Assembly (NCBI GenBank): GCA_947561585.1
Contig: CANNZV010000502.1
Coordinates: 372,001-436,000, forward strand
Direction: 5' to 3'
DNA length: 64,000 bases
Source: Caprella mutica
Lineage: Eukaryota; Arthropoda; Malacostraca; Amphipoda; Caprellidae
Shown: piece after piece, positions 34,135 through 46,168 of the stretch
Numbering within the stretch: the first letter of the stretch is position 1
How the letters are laid out: each line of letters begins with the position of its first letter
Position numbers and translations under genes: made by a program
Notes under the pieces: generated by a model
Told to the model about the DNA's origin: nothing
The model's input: the letters and a program-made list of their open reading frames with translations, nothing else
Databases searched by the model: none

Positions 34135-35003
34135 GTACGTAGCACTGCATTTACAATAATTATCAACTACGTATAGGTAACTAAAAACTTCACTGACTTA
34201 TTTTTTTAATATTATATAAATTAATTCCACTATCATTCACGGATAGCTTGAGGAAAATATTTGCTAAAATTAAACTTGGAAGTTCCTTTCTGAACCAAAT
34301 GTATATTTTCATCATCATAGAAAAACTTGAAGAAAATACGGGATGGACTGTCAGATTCCATTAAATTATGAAATATGACGTTAACGTAAGTTATACATGG
34401 CTGACTATGTGTAACGTAGATATTGCAAGTGAATCTAATATCATCATGTTATAAACATATCACGGAAATTTCCATATTAGCATACCTCTTCACAGAGCAA
34501 TTATTAATATATAACCGTATGTTAACTCGCAAACTGTGATATGTGTGTGATCTGTGTGCTCTTGTCTGTTTTTACTAGTAATGTACTTTGAATATGAGTG
34601 GTTGAATGAAATAACTATAGCATATATGACACACAAGATTTAAATGATAAAGTTATCGTACTTAAAGTGGTTTAAACTTACCCACCTTACTTTATAGTGA
34701 TTAATACTTAATGAAGTAAATAAGAGCTAACTATAAGTAAATAATGAGTAGCCTGTCAGATTCATGCTAGTGATCTAGTTACTCTAAAATAGCTATTAAC
34801 AATAGTAGTGAATAACGGTACTATATATTAACTCTATATTAATTTAAGGTGTTAAATTAGCAATCACAAAATCTCATTTCAAACTGAGTATTAGTTTAGC
34901 AGACGACAGATCTTGGCATGTATTATTGCTAAGACTAAAAATGATATTAATAGTTGAATATAAAATGTTCTAACGAGATCGAAAGCTATTATAAGTCAAT
35001 ATA
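34135..35003. other. AT-rich stretch; first 70 bases resemble the 34-bp array
   Basis: 34165-34200 contains TAGGTAACTAAAAACTTCACTGAC, close to the array unit at 29845-30600. The rest has no recognised feature. Confidence 0.4.
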
Positions 35004-35303
35004 CACTACCGGCCAAAAATCTGGGACAGTTCAGTATTTATTTAATTTCTACAGAACTGTCAACAAGATTCAGACCAAACTTACACATATTGTAACTACT
35101 TTTTATGTTGATACTCTGTGTTAATTACAGTTCAATGTAAATGACAGAAAAAAAGTTATGAAAATTTCAATTTTTATTTTGAAATCAAAGTGGCCAAAAC
35201 CGTGGGACAAAACAATGAATATAATTTATTCTGGACTGTGTTGTGAGTTTTTTTCAACTTTTCTAAGTACAACAATTAAGAATAAGTCGATTACATTACT
35301 GTA

Positions 35304-36486
35304 CAGAGAGTCCCAAAAAAACCGATACCCAAATTTCAATGGCTGTAATTCAAAAACTATTAAATTTGAAAAAAAATTGAAAATCACATTTTGTTTATCA
35401 ACATTTTCTACATATCTGTACAAAATTTTAGATGAATATATTCAACTGTTTTCACTATGCAGTATTTTTAGTGAACGATATCAAAACCTGTTTGCGCACT
35501 TTTTAACTTCGAATTTTTGTATATTAAAACCATTTTTTTAATAACTTTCAACAGTTTATTAAAAAACCGTTTTTATAACAATAAAAGTCGTTTATTAATA
35601 TGAAACGGAAAAAAAACATTCAAACTGTTCCTCCAATTAATCGTTTCAGTCGATCTGATTCGTTACGATGATTCTGGGCGATAATGCGAATTGCAGAATA
35701 GCTCATTTAGTTTTTCCTTACAGCAACAGTTCTGAACCCGTCATGAACCAACCAGGTTCGATTGATTCTGTTTCCATGTATTTCTTGAAGGCTTGTAACG
35801 ATTCTATCATTTATTAGATCAAGGTATCTATCTCCATTTAAATTATTTTTTGTTAAAATAAGCACAGACAATACGGCCAAGTCGGCCATTGGTACCTAGT
35901 CCAATCCACACACAGACTTTCTCTCACGATATTCTTACGTCAAAGTTGCAAGTAGGAGGATGGTTCTTCGGTGTAGATGTGCGAACGATATGATAATTTA
36001 TTTTGCCATTCGAATGAAAAGTGGTTTCATCACCAACCACATTATCGTCCACAAACCGGACATTTCTTTGCTAAAACCAATGCGCAAAATTCAACGCTGA
36101 GGAAGATTGGTATTTAGGTGTTTGTTTTGCTCGTACATCTTGTAAGGATGTCGCTTCAAATTTAAGGTTACAAATATGTTGAATGTATATTTAGTAAGAT
36201 GTAATCCACTTTTTATTGCAGTGATTTGAAAATTTCTGTAAGTGCTTCTTGAACAATTTGAACTGTGAAATAAGTGTTTTACTGAAAATGCGCAAGCAGG
36301 TTTTTGGTATCGTTCACTAAAAATACACAGCTAAAAGAAAACCGTTAAATCGATTCATCTAATATTTTGTACAGAGATAGAAAAAATGTTAAGAAACAAA
36401 ATGTGATTTTCCCATTTTTTTTAAGTCTACTAGTTTTTGAATTACAGCCTTTGAAATTTGGGTATCGGTTTTTTTGGGACACCCTG
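35304..36486 (-). mobile_element. Mariner-type element nested in the Tc1 element
   Basis: 1183 bp between TA dinucleotides (35302-35303, 36487-36488). Ends CAGAGAGTCCCAAAAAAACC and …GGTTTTTTTGGGACACCCTG are inverted repeats that continue for about 55 bp closely (GATACCCAAATTTCAA, GGCTGTAATTCAAAAAC) and more loosely for about 200 bp. It sits about 20 bp before the Tc1 transposase ATG, so it removed the normal 5' leader. A decayed transposase is on its minus strand. Confidence 0.88.
35640..36060 (-). pseudogene. Mariner-like transposase remnant of the nested element
   Basis: The minus strand reads, across stops and frameshifts, FSFEWQNKLSYRSHI, then LGTNGRLGRIVCAYF, NLNGDRYLDLINDRIVTSLQ, EIHGNRINRTWLVHDGFRT and SYSAIRIIAQNHRNESDRLK. 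The NLNGxRYLxLL…W(F)xxDG…AVR order is that of the catalytic region around the second Asp of a mariner-like DDE transposase common in arthropods; here QQDGA has become LVHDGF. The N-terminal domain and the third acidic residue are missing. Confidence 0.65.
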
Positions 36487-36506
36487 TAACCGGTTCCACC
36501 ATCGAT

Positions 36507-37525
36507 ATGACACCTAAAGTTGATTCATCTGTCATAAAATCAATAATCAAACCTCATGGAAAGAATAATTCGATACGGAAGATAGCTGATGACTTGAAGC
36601 TGTCGAAAAGTGCCATCGGGAGAATTATAAAGGGTTTCAAGGATACTGGAAAAATTTTGCTCCTAAGACAAATAGCTGACCTCGAATAACTTCTCCTAGA
36701 CAAGATAGAGTGATTAAGTGGATGACACTGAACGATAGTTTTCAGACAGCTGCCAGAATTCCTCGTGAAGTACATGCCTATCATGACATTAAAGCATCTC
36801 GTATAACAGTATCAAGACGTCTGAATGTAATTCGTCTGTTTGCAAGATCACCAGCGAAGAAGCCGTTGGTAAGCAACAAGAACAAGAAACGCAGATTAGG
36901 CTTTACTCAAAATCATGTGTTGTGGACAGATGATCAGTGGAGAAATGTTTCTTTTCTGATGAAAGTAAGTTTAATGTGTTTGGATCTGACGGAAATAAAT
37001 TTCTAAGAAGGTTTGTTGGTGAAAAGTTAAATTAAAAATGTACGAAGAAAACTGAGAGGTTCGGTGGGGTAGCGTAATGGTGTTCTGAATGATTTTCCGG
37101 GATGGAACGACTTATCTGTTTCGGCTAACCACCAGATTTAATGGAACAATATATATGTAGGAACCCGTCGAGAGATCATTTCATCCTAACACTTCGAAAT
37201 TCTGAGTGTGAAAGCCCTATTTTCATTCAGAATAACGCACCATGCCACAAGGCTAAGCATGTAATGGAATTTTTGAAAGAGCAAAATGTGGATGTTTTGG
37301 ATCGGCCTCCTCAAAGTCCGGACCTATACCCTATTGAGAACCTATGGTCCACTTTGTGGATTCGTGTGACGGTCAGAAACCCTGTCAATACTAATGATTT
37401 TTTGGCTGAAACATCAAGAAGAATGGGCAAAAGTTTCACGTGATGAATGTCGTGATCTCATTCAAACTTGCAGTAGAAGGTGTGCTGAAGTGATAGAAAA
37501 TAAAGGATTGTTAACCAGATATTGA
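36507..37525 (+). pseudogene. Tc1-type (DD34E) transposase, multiply broken
   Basis: About 340 codons from MTPKVDSSVIKSIIK to NKGLLTRY. Paired helix-turn-helix: SIRKIADDLKLSKSAIGRII then a frameshift near 36660, ASRITVSRRLNVIRLFARSP and AKKPLVSNKNKKRRLGF. First catalytic Asp in FSDESKFNVFGSDG (about 36950-36990, after another frameshift). The middle (37010-37140) has stops. The second catalytic Asp is replaced by Asn (FIQNNAPCHKAKH). The Glu is kept in PPQSPDLYPIENLW, with 34 residues between the two positions. The C-terminus shifts frame near 37420. Inactive on several counts. Confidence 0.92.
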
Positions 37526-37796
37526 TTGAGTATCATCAAACTTTTGCATTCTTTTGATTTAATGCTGTTATATCAAATTTTATTTGTTTTGTCTCAAGGT
37601 TTTGGCCACTATAATTCCAAAATAAAAATTGAAATGCTCATCACTTTTTTTTCTATGATTTAGAATGAACTGTAATTAATACATAATATCAATATAAGAG
37701 GTAGTTACAATATGTGTAAGTTTGGTCTGAATCTTGCTGACAGTTCTGGAGAAATTTAAAAAATAGTGAACTGTCCCAGATTTTTGGCCGGTAGTG

Positions 37797-38419
37797 TATG
37801 TATGTTGATTGCTGAGAGTGGATACCGGATTAAATAAAGCTGTAAAAAATTCTATGTCGAATCACTAACTTCCCCTATGTATCATAAATTCATTACCTTA
37901 TTTTTTAAATAAAATATAGGCTGCAATTGATGGAATGATCTAAGAAATATCCAATCAGCATATTTACTCAGAGTGACGAATTTAAGGTGATGAATTGGCA
38001 TAATATGCGCCATAGACTGTAATTACCCATTGCCATAGAGCTATATTCGATATATATGCATCATTATAGTAATTGTGAAACCTAAAATAGCAACTATTTT
38101 TAGTTGAAAATATACTGCACGAATTGTTTTTCAATATTTCAAGAGATTAGGTTCGTATGATGCATATGTATATGAATGCATATTACATGACCATGTATAC
38201 TGCGGTTTGAATTATTCATTTACTATACATTTACTTGTTAGCTATTTCCAAAATAATTATGTCCTGCGATATAAGATTAGTAATACATGTAGTAAGAATA
38301 TTCCAGGTGAGAGATATTTGTGACAAATATCGAGGGGGATGTCCTAAAAATGTCGGGAGGGAATCATATCGGTATTTCTTGAAATGTCAACCATTTGGAC
38401 AGTTCTTTTTTACACTTTT
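37797..38419. other. AT-rich stretch, nothing recognised
   Basis: No ORF over about 60 codons with a domain, no tandem repeat and no inverted pair was seen. Confidence 0.4.
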
Positions 38420-39146
38420 ATAAAAATCTGGGATCTTTCCCATTTGACGAACCCCACCAAATTTAATTCAAATTACTTTATTATATGTATTTTTATCCAT
38501 AGAATCCGAAAATCGAAACCGTTTTTTGTAGAAACTTTTGAGATATGAGGGTTTAAAGTTATTTATTTCCCATGTATTACTGAAGGATTGGGAACTTTGA
38601 AAAAACACATGTTTAAACGCTTTTTGGTCAAAGATAGCCGTAATGTAGTTTGTTTTATCCGCTAGTTTGTTGTACTGCACACTTCATGATTTTTTAATGA
38701 CCTGGCAGTAGGGTATGGGAGGCGGCACGCCCCCCGTTACACATATATCAGCATTGAAGTAATAAATTGAAAATATCACGGAAACTGGAAATATATCCCA
38801 TATATGTATGAGCCCCACTGCCAGGTCATTAATTAATCATGAAGTGTGTCGTAAAACAAACTAGCGGATACAACAAACTACATTACTGTTTCATGTAAAA
38901 AATCGATATTGTTTAAGTAATTTCAATGAAAACACCAGTTTTTTCAAAGTTCTCAATCCTTCAGTAATACGTAGGAAATAAATAACTTTAAACCCTCATA
39001 TCTGAGAAAGTATTAGTTTCTACAAAATAACGAATTTGATTTTCAGATTATATGGACTAAGATGCATATAAAAAAATAAATTTAAATTAAATCTGGTGGG
39101 GGTCGTCAAATGGGAAAGACCCAAAATCTGTGTAAAAATCGACTAT
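38420..39146. repeat. Large foldback (inverted-repeat) element
   Basis: Arms of roughly 290-340 bp meet around 38765. Paired words from outside in: CTTTCCCATTTGACGA/TCGTCAAATGGGAAAG; CCCTCATATCT or its inverse near 38550 and 38995; TACTGAAGGATTG/CAATCCTTCAGTA; CCGCTAGTTTGTTGTA/TACAACAAACTAGCGG; AATGACCTGGCAGT/ACTGCCAGGTCATT. The loop holds GGGAGGCGGCACGCCCCCC. The 70-codon minus frame at 38468-38680 is a translation of the arm. Confidence 0.88.
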
Positions 39147-39689
39147 TCAAACAAAACAATTTAGATAAAAAAATAACATTAAAATACTACAAGCTTTATT
39201 TGTTTATAACAGTTTTAAGATTATGGCGCCAAATTGGAAAATCACTAACATTTTGGGATCATAATATTTGAACATATTATAGACAGGCATTGGAATTAAT
39301 CAACATATATCATAGCGTTTTATATGCATTTATAATATTTTATATTTTTTGAAATGGCAGTTTCTACCAGATTTAAAAAAGTTATAACCTGATTAAAATA
39401 TAGACATCTCTGACATTCAAAGAGGTAAAGTTGTTGCTAGTCCTATGTTTTTCTCCATTGTTAACCACCTGAATGATTTTTTTAAAGAGGCAGACTCTAA
39501 AAAAGAATGACTTTGTAATTATATTTGCTGTATTTGTTGGTTACTCTAAAATAGTTATCATACTTTTAATATAGTAACTTATAATAGAAATACAGTAATT
39601 CATAACAGATTTCCATGCTGAATCATTATAAACCAATTATATTCTATTTTAAAAGGTAAAAGTCACCTTTAAATTGGTCTAATTACCTT

Positions 39690-40300
39690 CGCAATCTTGC
39701 GGAAGGTTATATTATTGCCGTCGTTTATTTATTTATTTATTTATTTATCATCTTGTTATTCGCTTAACTGAAAAAGTGTTCGATCAAATTACCTGAAATT
39801 TGGTGTAACGATTGGTCCATGTCCAATAACCTGCTGGCAGAATTTTGGGAGTGACCTGGTTAAAGGTCAAGGTCATTGTCATTCATAACTCAAAAAGTAT
39901 TGAACTATATTACATGAAACCTGGTGTGGTGATTGGTCAACATACAGGAACCATTTTGTTAAATTTTGGGAGCGATCGGGTCGAAGGACAAGGATCAAGG
40001 TCAAGGCCATTTGTAACTCAATAACTCAATAAGTATTCAATCAAATTGTTTGAAATTTGATGGTACAATTATTGGTCAATGTCCAGGAACCATCCGTTAG
40101 AATTTTGGGAGCGATCCGGACAAAGGTCAAGGTCATTCATAACTCAATAACTCAAAAAGTATTGAACAAAATTGCATGAAACTTGGTAGCAAGATTGGTT
40201 ATTATCCAGTTAGCAGCTTCTTAAATTTTGGGAGAGAACGGACAAAGTGGAGACGAAGGTATGCGTTCTACCGAGTGCACATACTCTAGTTATAAATGTA
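39690..40300. repeat. Degenerate about 130-bp repeats with AGGTCAAGGTCA words
   Basis: Starts TACCTTCGCAATCTTGCGGA and ends GAAGGTATGCGTTCTACCGA, enclosing about four degenerate units. Each has AACTC-AAAAGTATT, GAAA-TTGGTG, ATTGGTC-ATGTCCA and AATTTTGGGAG blocks; three (near 39863, 39990, 40121) contain AAGGTCAAGGTCA or a one-base variant. A TTTA microsatellite lies at 39724-39748. This layout is a dispersed repeat type known from several marine invertebrates; its class is not clear to me. Confidence 0.7.
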
Positions 40301-40929
40301 ATAATAGTGCATTATCTTGATAATCTTCAAACTTAAATAGCTTTTTTTAATATTTCAGAAAATTATTAACGTGTGTAAATGAACCATATTTGTAAATTCA
40401 AATATGCTTTGATATCACATTTTTATTTTGTTTCTAAACATTGAACTAAGATATAGAGTTACAACTGGTAGCACATGAAAATTTAATTAAGAATAGTGAG
40501 AACAACAAGAAAAATCAATGGTTTCCATGGAAGCCTTCATTCTGATGAAAAGATTTTTTTTTTCAAGTAATGAGCGCATTTATTAAAGCCTATTTAAACG
40601 ATTTGCTAGAAATAATTTTCATTAAATGATTATGATAAAGTGAATCTCGTAACCTCAAATATTATAAAAAGAATAACGTATCAATTAGTTTCAAAATTAA
40701 TAAATAAGGAATTAGTGAATGCAACCGATTCATTACAATTTACATTTTTCACGTTAATGACAGAGTATTATTACAGTAGAGACAGGGTATTATATTTAAG
40801 TAGAGGGTATTATGACAGAATTAGTTGACCGTCTTGGGAGGTCTAGGTTTACCTGCATACCTTCTTAATGAGAACACATTAGAGTCTATCTACTTTTTAG
40901 GAAAAGCCTACTAGATAAAAATAAGTGTT

Positions 40930-42455
40930 AAATAAAGTGACATGCTGTTGAAGCAAGTGTTACAATAAGTTACATACTGTTAAAGCAAGTGTCACAATAA
41001 GTTACATACTATTAAAGCAAGTGTTAAAACAAGTTACATACTGTTAAAAACAAGTGACATACTGTTAAAACAAGTGACAATTAAAGCAAGTGTTAAAACA
41101 AGTGACTGTTAAAGCAAGTGACATACTGTAAAAGCAAGTGTTAAAGCAAGTGACATACTGTAAAAGCAAGTGACATAAAGCAAGTGACATACTGTAAAAG
41201 CAAGTGTTAAAGCAAGTGACATAAAGCAAGTGACATACTGTAAAAGCAAGTGTTAAAGCAAGTGACATAAAGCAAGTGACATACTGTTAAAGCAAGTGAC
41301 ATAAAGCAAGTGACATACTGTTGAAGCAAGTGACATACTGTTGAAGCAAGTGACATACTGTAAAAGCAAGTGTTAAAGCAAGTGACATACTGTAAAAGCA
41401 AGTGTTAAAGCAAGTGACATAAAGCAAGTGACATACTGTTAAAGCAAGTGACATAAAGCAAGTGACATACTGTTAAAGCAAGTGTTAAAGCAAGTGACAT
41501 ACTGTTAAAGCAAGTGTTAAAGCAAGTGACATAAAGCAAGTGACATACTGTTAAAGCAAGTGACATAAAGCAAGTGACATACTGTTAAAGCAAGTGACAT
41601 ACTGTTAAAGCAAGTGACATACTGTTAAAGCAAGTGACATACTGTTAAAGCAAGTGACATACTGTTAAAGCAAGTGACATACTGTTAAAGCAAGTGACAT
41701 ACTGTTGAAGCAAGTGACATACTGTAAAAGCAAGTGTTAAAGCAAGTGACATACTGTTGAAGCAAGTGACATACTGTAAAAGCAAGTGTTAAAGCAAGTG
41801 ACATACTGTAAAAGCAAGTGTTGAAGCAAGTGACATACTGTAAAAGCAAGTGTTAAAGCAAGTGACATACTGTAAAAGCAAGTGTTAAAGCAAGTGACAT
41901 AAAGCAAGTGACATACTGTTAAAGCAAGTGACATAAAGCAAGTGACATACTGTTAAAGCAAGTGACATACTGTTAAAGCAAGTGACATACTGTTAAAGCA
42001 AGTGACATACTGTTAAAGCAAGTGACATACTGTTAAAGCAAGTGACATACTGTTGAAGCAAGTGACATACTGTTGAAGCAAGTGACATACTGTTAAAACA
42101 AGTGACATACTGTTAAAGCAAGTGACATACTGTTAAAGCAAGTGACATACTGTTAAAGCAAGTGACATAAAGCAAGTGACATACTGTTGAAGCAAGTGAC
42201 ATACTGTTAAAGCAAGTGACATACTGTTAAAGCAAGTGACATAAAGCAAGTGACATACTGTTAAAGCAAGTGACATACTGTTAAAGCAAGTGACATTCTG
42301 TTAAAGCAAGTGACATACTGTTAAAGCAAGTGACATAAAGCAAGTGACATACTGTTAAAGCAAGTGACATACTGTTAAAGCAAGTGACATTCTGTTAAAG
42401 CAAGTGACATACTGTTAAAGCAAGTGACATTCTGTTAAAGCAAGTGACATAGCTA
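40930..42455. repeat. 1.5-kb satellite array, 20-bp unit with shorter variants
   Basis: The basic unit is ACTGTTAAAGCAAGTGACAT. Regular runs of the 20-mer alternate with a shorter unit lacking ACTGTT (ATAAAGCAAGTGACAT) and with a longer one carrying ACTGTAAAAGCAAGTGTT. The first 150 bp are more diverged (TTACATACTGTTAAAGCAAG, CAATAAG), the last part is nearly uniform. Minus-strand frames of 64-67 codons across it (repeats of MSLALTVCHLL) are only the repeat translated. Confidence 0.97.
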
Positions 42456-42703
42456 CAGTCTAACTAATGAGACCCTTTGGAACCGTTTAAGCACAAGCCA
42501 ATATGTGCTGAAATATATCTGACTAGAAACCAATGACCAAAGACCTTTTTGAATTATCTACCTGGCTATCCAATCAGGACCAGGAAATTAGATGCTTATT
42601 GTAGGAACATTTTTACTTGGACTTATTTATAGATTAGAACTAAGACTGTAGAAGCTCAAGGGTAAAAAAGCCTAGGCATTCTAAGATTAGGTAGTCAGTT
42701 GTT

Positions 42704-42915
42704 GTTTTTTTGGGTATTAGAAGTTTTCGCCGGAAGAAAATTCGCCGTAAGGAATTTTCGCAGTGAGGAATTTTCGCCGTAATTCTTTTTTTTTATACTC
42801 TCGGCTTAAGAACCCCAGACAATAAAGTGATCACCACTAGAAGTGCTAGGGTCCTTTCCCACCCACCATTACCAAAGATACTTACAATAGGTTAGTAGGA
42901 CTCTTTAACAATATT
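42704..42915. mobile_element. Solo left end of the TCGCCG-iterated element family
   Basis: GTATTAGAAGTTTTCGCCGG, AAGAAAATTCGCCGTAAG, GAATTTTCGCAGTGAGG, AATTTTCGCCGTAATTC are iterations of one 16-18 bp word. The next 130 bp (CTCGGCTTAAGAACCCCAGA, GTGATCACCAC, GTGCTAGGGTCCTTT, ATAGGTTAGTAGGAC) match 50730-50835 in the full element. No right end was found downstream. Confidence 0.75.
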
Positions 42916-44074
42916 TGTGATATCTAGTCACGTCAATTGAATAAGTATATGAGTCATTTCATTTTTTTTTTCAATTAGGTTTTTCATGGAGTATTTCATT
43001 GATCTTCAATTTTCCAATTAAATTAAAATATATCAATTCCTCAATTACCATAATCTATTCAAATTACGATATGGTTGTTATCTCTTGCTTAATACGGAAA
43101 TTTTAATCGAAATACAATATTCTAGAATAACTTAATATATTGTATTTCATATTTCATGTTACATTCTGACAGCATTTACAAATTGTTAAACAACGCATTT
43201 GTAAATTACATGAACTTCTGTATCCAATACCATTTGCGACTGTTTAATCTTCAATAGCACTAATTCATTTTCACGAGCCACTAGTGATTCATATCTCACA
43301 GCTATATCGAATCTTCACAGCTGAAACCAGCTTTGATTTATTACTGGATATAAATAAAAGTTCTCTTTGAAGTTGTAAATGCAACTGAAGGATTTATCGC
43401 CTATTTGATTTTGTTTGTGAAAGAAAAAGCGCGGATTATACCTCAGCTATAAGCTGCTATGAAACTCATCAGCAACTAAATTGATATTGCATTCCCAGGA
43501 AAATCTCTCATTCGTTGATATCCATTTCCATATGGATATAATTGATAGGTGACAAGCATAATAGATAGAATAGGGAATAATAATCTATGATTTTTTTTAT
43601 ATAAATTATTATATTTATATTATTTTTCATTTGATAAACTTAATATATTGATGAAAAACATGTAACAGATTTAAAATTATAATAAAGAATAACTTATACT
43701 ATATATGTATATGTTATTCATTGCATGCATATGTTATTCATCGAACTCAATCTGCCTTTCCGTACACGAAAGATGACATTTGTATGCAAACAGAAGGCGT
43801 AAGCATGACAAATTTATATATGACTTTTCGAAAACAACATCTTCTATAATCTAGACAAGACAGAAATCCACTAATTTATTGTATAGGTATGTTGAAGACA
43901 TCTTTCTTCTAGCTTAAAGTGCTGTCATCTTTGAGGAGTTAATGGTTGCTTTTTGAGGAAAAATCTGTGCTACTCTGTTCACACCGAAAACATTAGCTTT
44001 AGATATCTAATTAACTTTAAAAGCCTCGCACGTCTCCAATAAAAAAAGTTGTAGTCAACAAAACTATGAACAAC
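42916..44074. other. AT-rich stretch without a recognised gene
   Basis: Includes short repeats such as ATATGTTATTCAT at 43710-43740. No coding or inverted-repeat signal was recognised. Confidence 0.35.
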
Positions 44075-44614
44075 CTACATTAAACAATAATTTCCCCATT
44101 CACGTCATATATCAGCAAGTAAACTCTTTTTTTGTAAAAGAAACAGTCACACAATACTCCAGAACCACCAAAAGATCCCATCAAACTGCACTACCGCAAC
44201 CAAATGAGTAATCAACATAAACAAGAGGATAGAAACTTGAATAACATCATCATGTAACACGTGAAACAAACAATAATAACACCATAGCTCTCAAATCTAT
44301 TGCAAAAACAGAAAACTATCTCAACTACTCATCAGTGATAACATCCGCAAATACGACAACAAGAGTCATGTTGTGTGCCATCAAACTTGCGTGGAGTACT
44401 CACCAACAACTCTAAAGCAACGTCTTCCTGCTCATACTCATAATGGACGCATCAGGAAAATAAAAACAGCTGACCTTGTAAAATCCAGGCCAATAATTCA
44501 CCGCTCGTTAGACAGAAATGAATTAATGATAGCATAAAGATTAACAATAAAAACAGAAACCCAACTATGAACAACAAACGCAAGGAAGAGATTCGTATCT
44601 TTAACATCTTTTGA
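44075..44614 (+). pseudogene. Penelope-like element fragment (linker and GIY-YIG endonuclease end)
   Basis: Plus-strand pieces read NQMSNQHKQEDRNLNNIIM (about 44200-44256), LLISDNIRKYDNKSHVVCHQ then TCVEYSPTTLKQRLPAHTHN and GRI (44318-44457), NELMIA (44519-44537), and after a frameshift NKNRNPTMNNKRKEEIRIFN with IF and TGA at 44612-44614. Penelope-like retroelements carry a CxxC-type linker and a GIY-YIG nuclease with T(T)TLSxRL and …KPxLNN…RILxIF toward the C-terminus, and the order here fits. The GIY residues themselves are lost (EYSPTTL in place of YIGxTTTTL). The reverse transcriptase part is absent. Non-functional. Confidence 0.55.
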
Positions 44615-46168
44615 GATACTCTGCACAAAAATATTTTATTTATAAAACTCTCATCATTATCAAATTTCTGATTTTAACAGAGCTTGTTTACTTTCCATAT
44701 ATACACCTATTTTTATTTTTACCTTGTCAATAATGCATCATAACATAATTCCATAATGGGTGCCATACAAGATCACAAATCTATAGTAGGATAGTATCAA
44801 GATATAGTTTAGCAAGATTCTAACACCTTTTTAGCCTCAATTACCATCATTAGGATCTAAATTATTCAAATTTGTGGTGTCGCTGCTTCCCCCAATCACC
44901 CCTTCATACCTTTTGAATAATTATATTATAACTAATTTTAGTAAATTAAATAATTTTATCATGTGAATGAGTATAGAAGTTTATTTTCCATCACAAACTA
45001 GTATTCTATATTCTTCTATTCTACCATTATTTCGAGCAACCTCAAATAAATATTAAGTCATATGTATATTTTTGTTTCTGTTAAAAAAATTGTATTGTTT
45101 TAGTTCCTGAAGATGAATGAAAAATATCATGTTTTTTTAGATAAATATGGAAATGGTCATAAAATATTATTTAACCTTTTGTATTTAAAAATGTATTTTA
45201 AGATCAATTACTGATTTATTTTTTTTCTTATTCTGATTCATTCCAGTTGAATTGTCTTGTATGTTCGAATTCTAAATTGTATCAGAAAAATATTATTGAA
45301 GTATTTGAATTTATGATTTTAAATTAGATGACCAATTAAATAAAAGCTTAGCTGACAATACTGGTGAGTCTAAATGATATATTTCTTAAATAACCTCATA
45401 ATAATATGATATATTTCATAAAACAAAAAAAAAGTTAACTAATTTCTTGTCTGGAGAACTCTCAATGTTTGTGAGGTAGAAATATACCGACACAGCTAAT
45501 GTTGCACCTGAAGTTTCTGACCCTCCAAATAAGATAAAGTGATAGGAGGAAATCTGAAGACGAATTATAAGTAGAGATAGAAAACTAAACTTTGCCTACC
45601 ACCTGAATGATATTACACTGATAAAATGACCTTATAAACACTAAATACCGATAACCATCAGACAAAATTATTCTTAAAAGATCTGCAAAATCTATTATTA
45701 AAAGTGAGATACTAATATTTTAATAATAATAAAGTTACTACACTATAAATAAATATAATAAATATAAATATATTAAGGGGATGTTAATAAAAAAATCCGA
45801 GTTAATTCATTAATATATTATATTCATAATTTTTTGACAATTTCTATTATTATTATTAATATTATTACAGTTTCTCATCTATTCAATTCGTGCAATATTC
45901 ATATAAAATATCTCTTTTGAAGTCATAATAATTAGGTCGACTTCATTGGAATAATATTCAGTTTCCATGCCTCTTCTTTTTTGGTTGTGGACAGCATGTT
46001 AAAGTCATGTGCTAATTGTTACCTCCTCTAGAATATCATATAGCAAAGCAGACTTGAAACTAACTTAATGCCATTATCTTTATTTTGACTGACAGCTCTA
46101 CAGAAAGAATGACTGAAGGAAAATTAACTAAATCCTATAGGGAAGCATATAGTGGATGTGTGAAGAAT
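44615..46168. other. AT-rich stretch without a recognised gene
   Basis: No frame over 60 codons with a domain, no array and no inverted-repeat pair was recognised. Confidence 0.35.

Larger units (their letters stand above)
35004..37796 (+). mobile_element. Tc1-type transposon with about 210-bp inverted repeats, interrupted by a nested element
   Basis: TA-flanked (35002-35003, 37797-37798). Ends CACTACCGGCCAAAAATCTG then GGACAGTT mirror each other, and matching continues to about 35213 and 37590 (…GGCCAAAACC). Without the nested element at 35304-36486 and its TA it would be about 1.6 kb, the normal size of a Tc1 element with long inverted repeats. It encodes a broken DD34E transposase on the plus strand. 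Confidence 0.92.

Noticed and set aside
41065..41934. Minus-strand open frames in the 20-bp satellite
   Set aside because: They are translations of the repeat unit in a stop-free frame and have no independent support.
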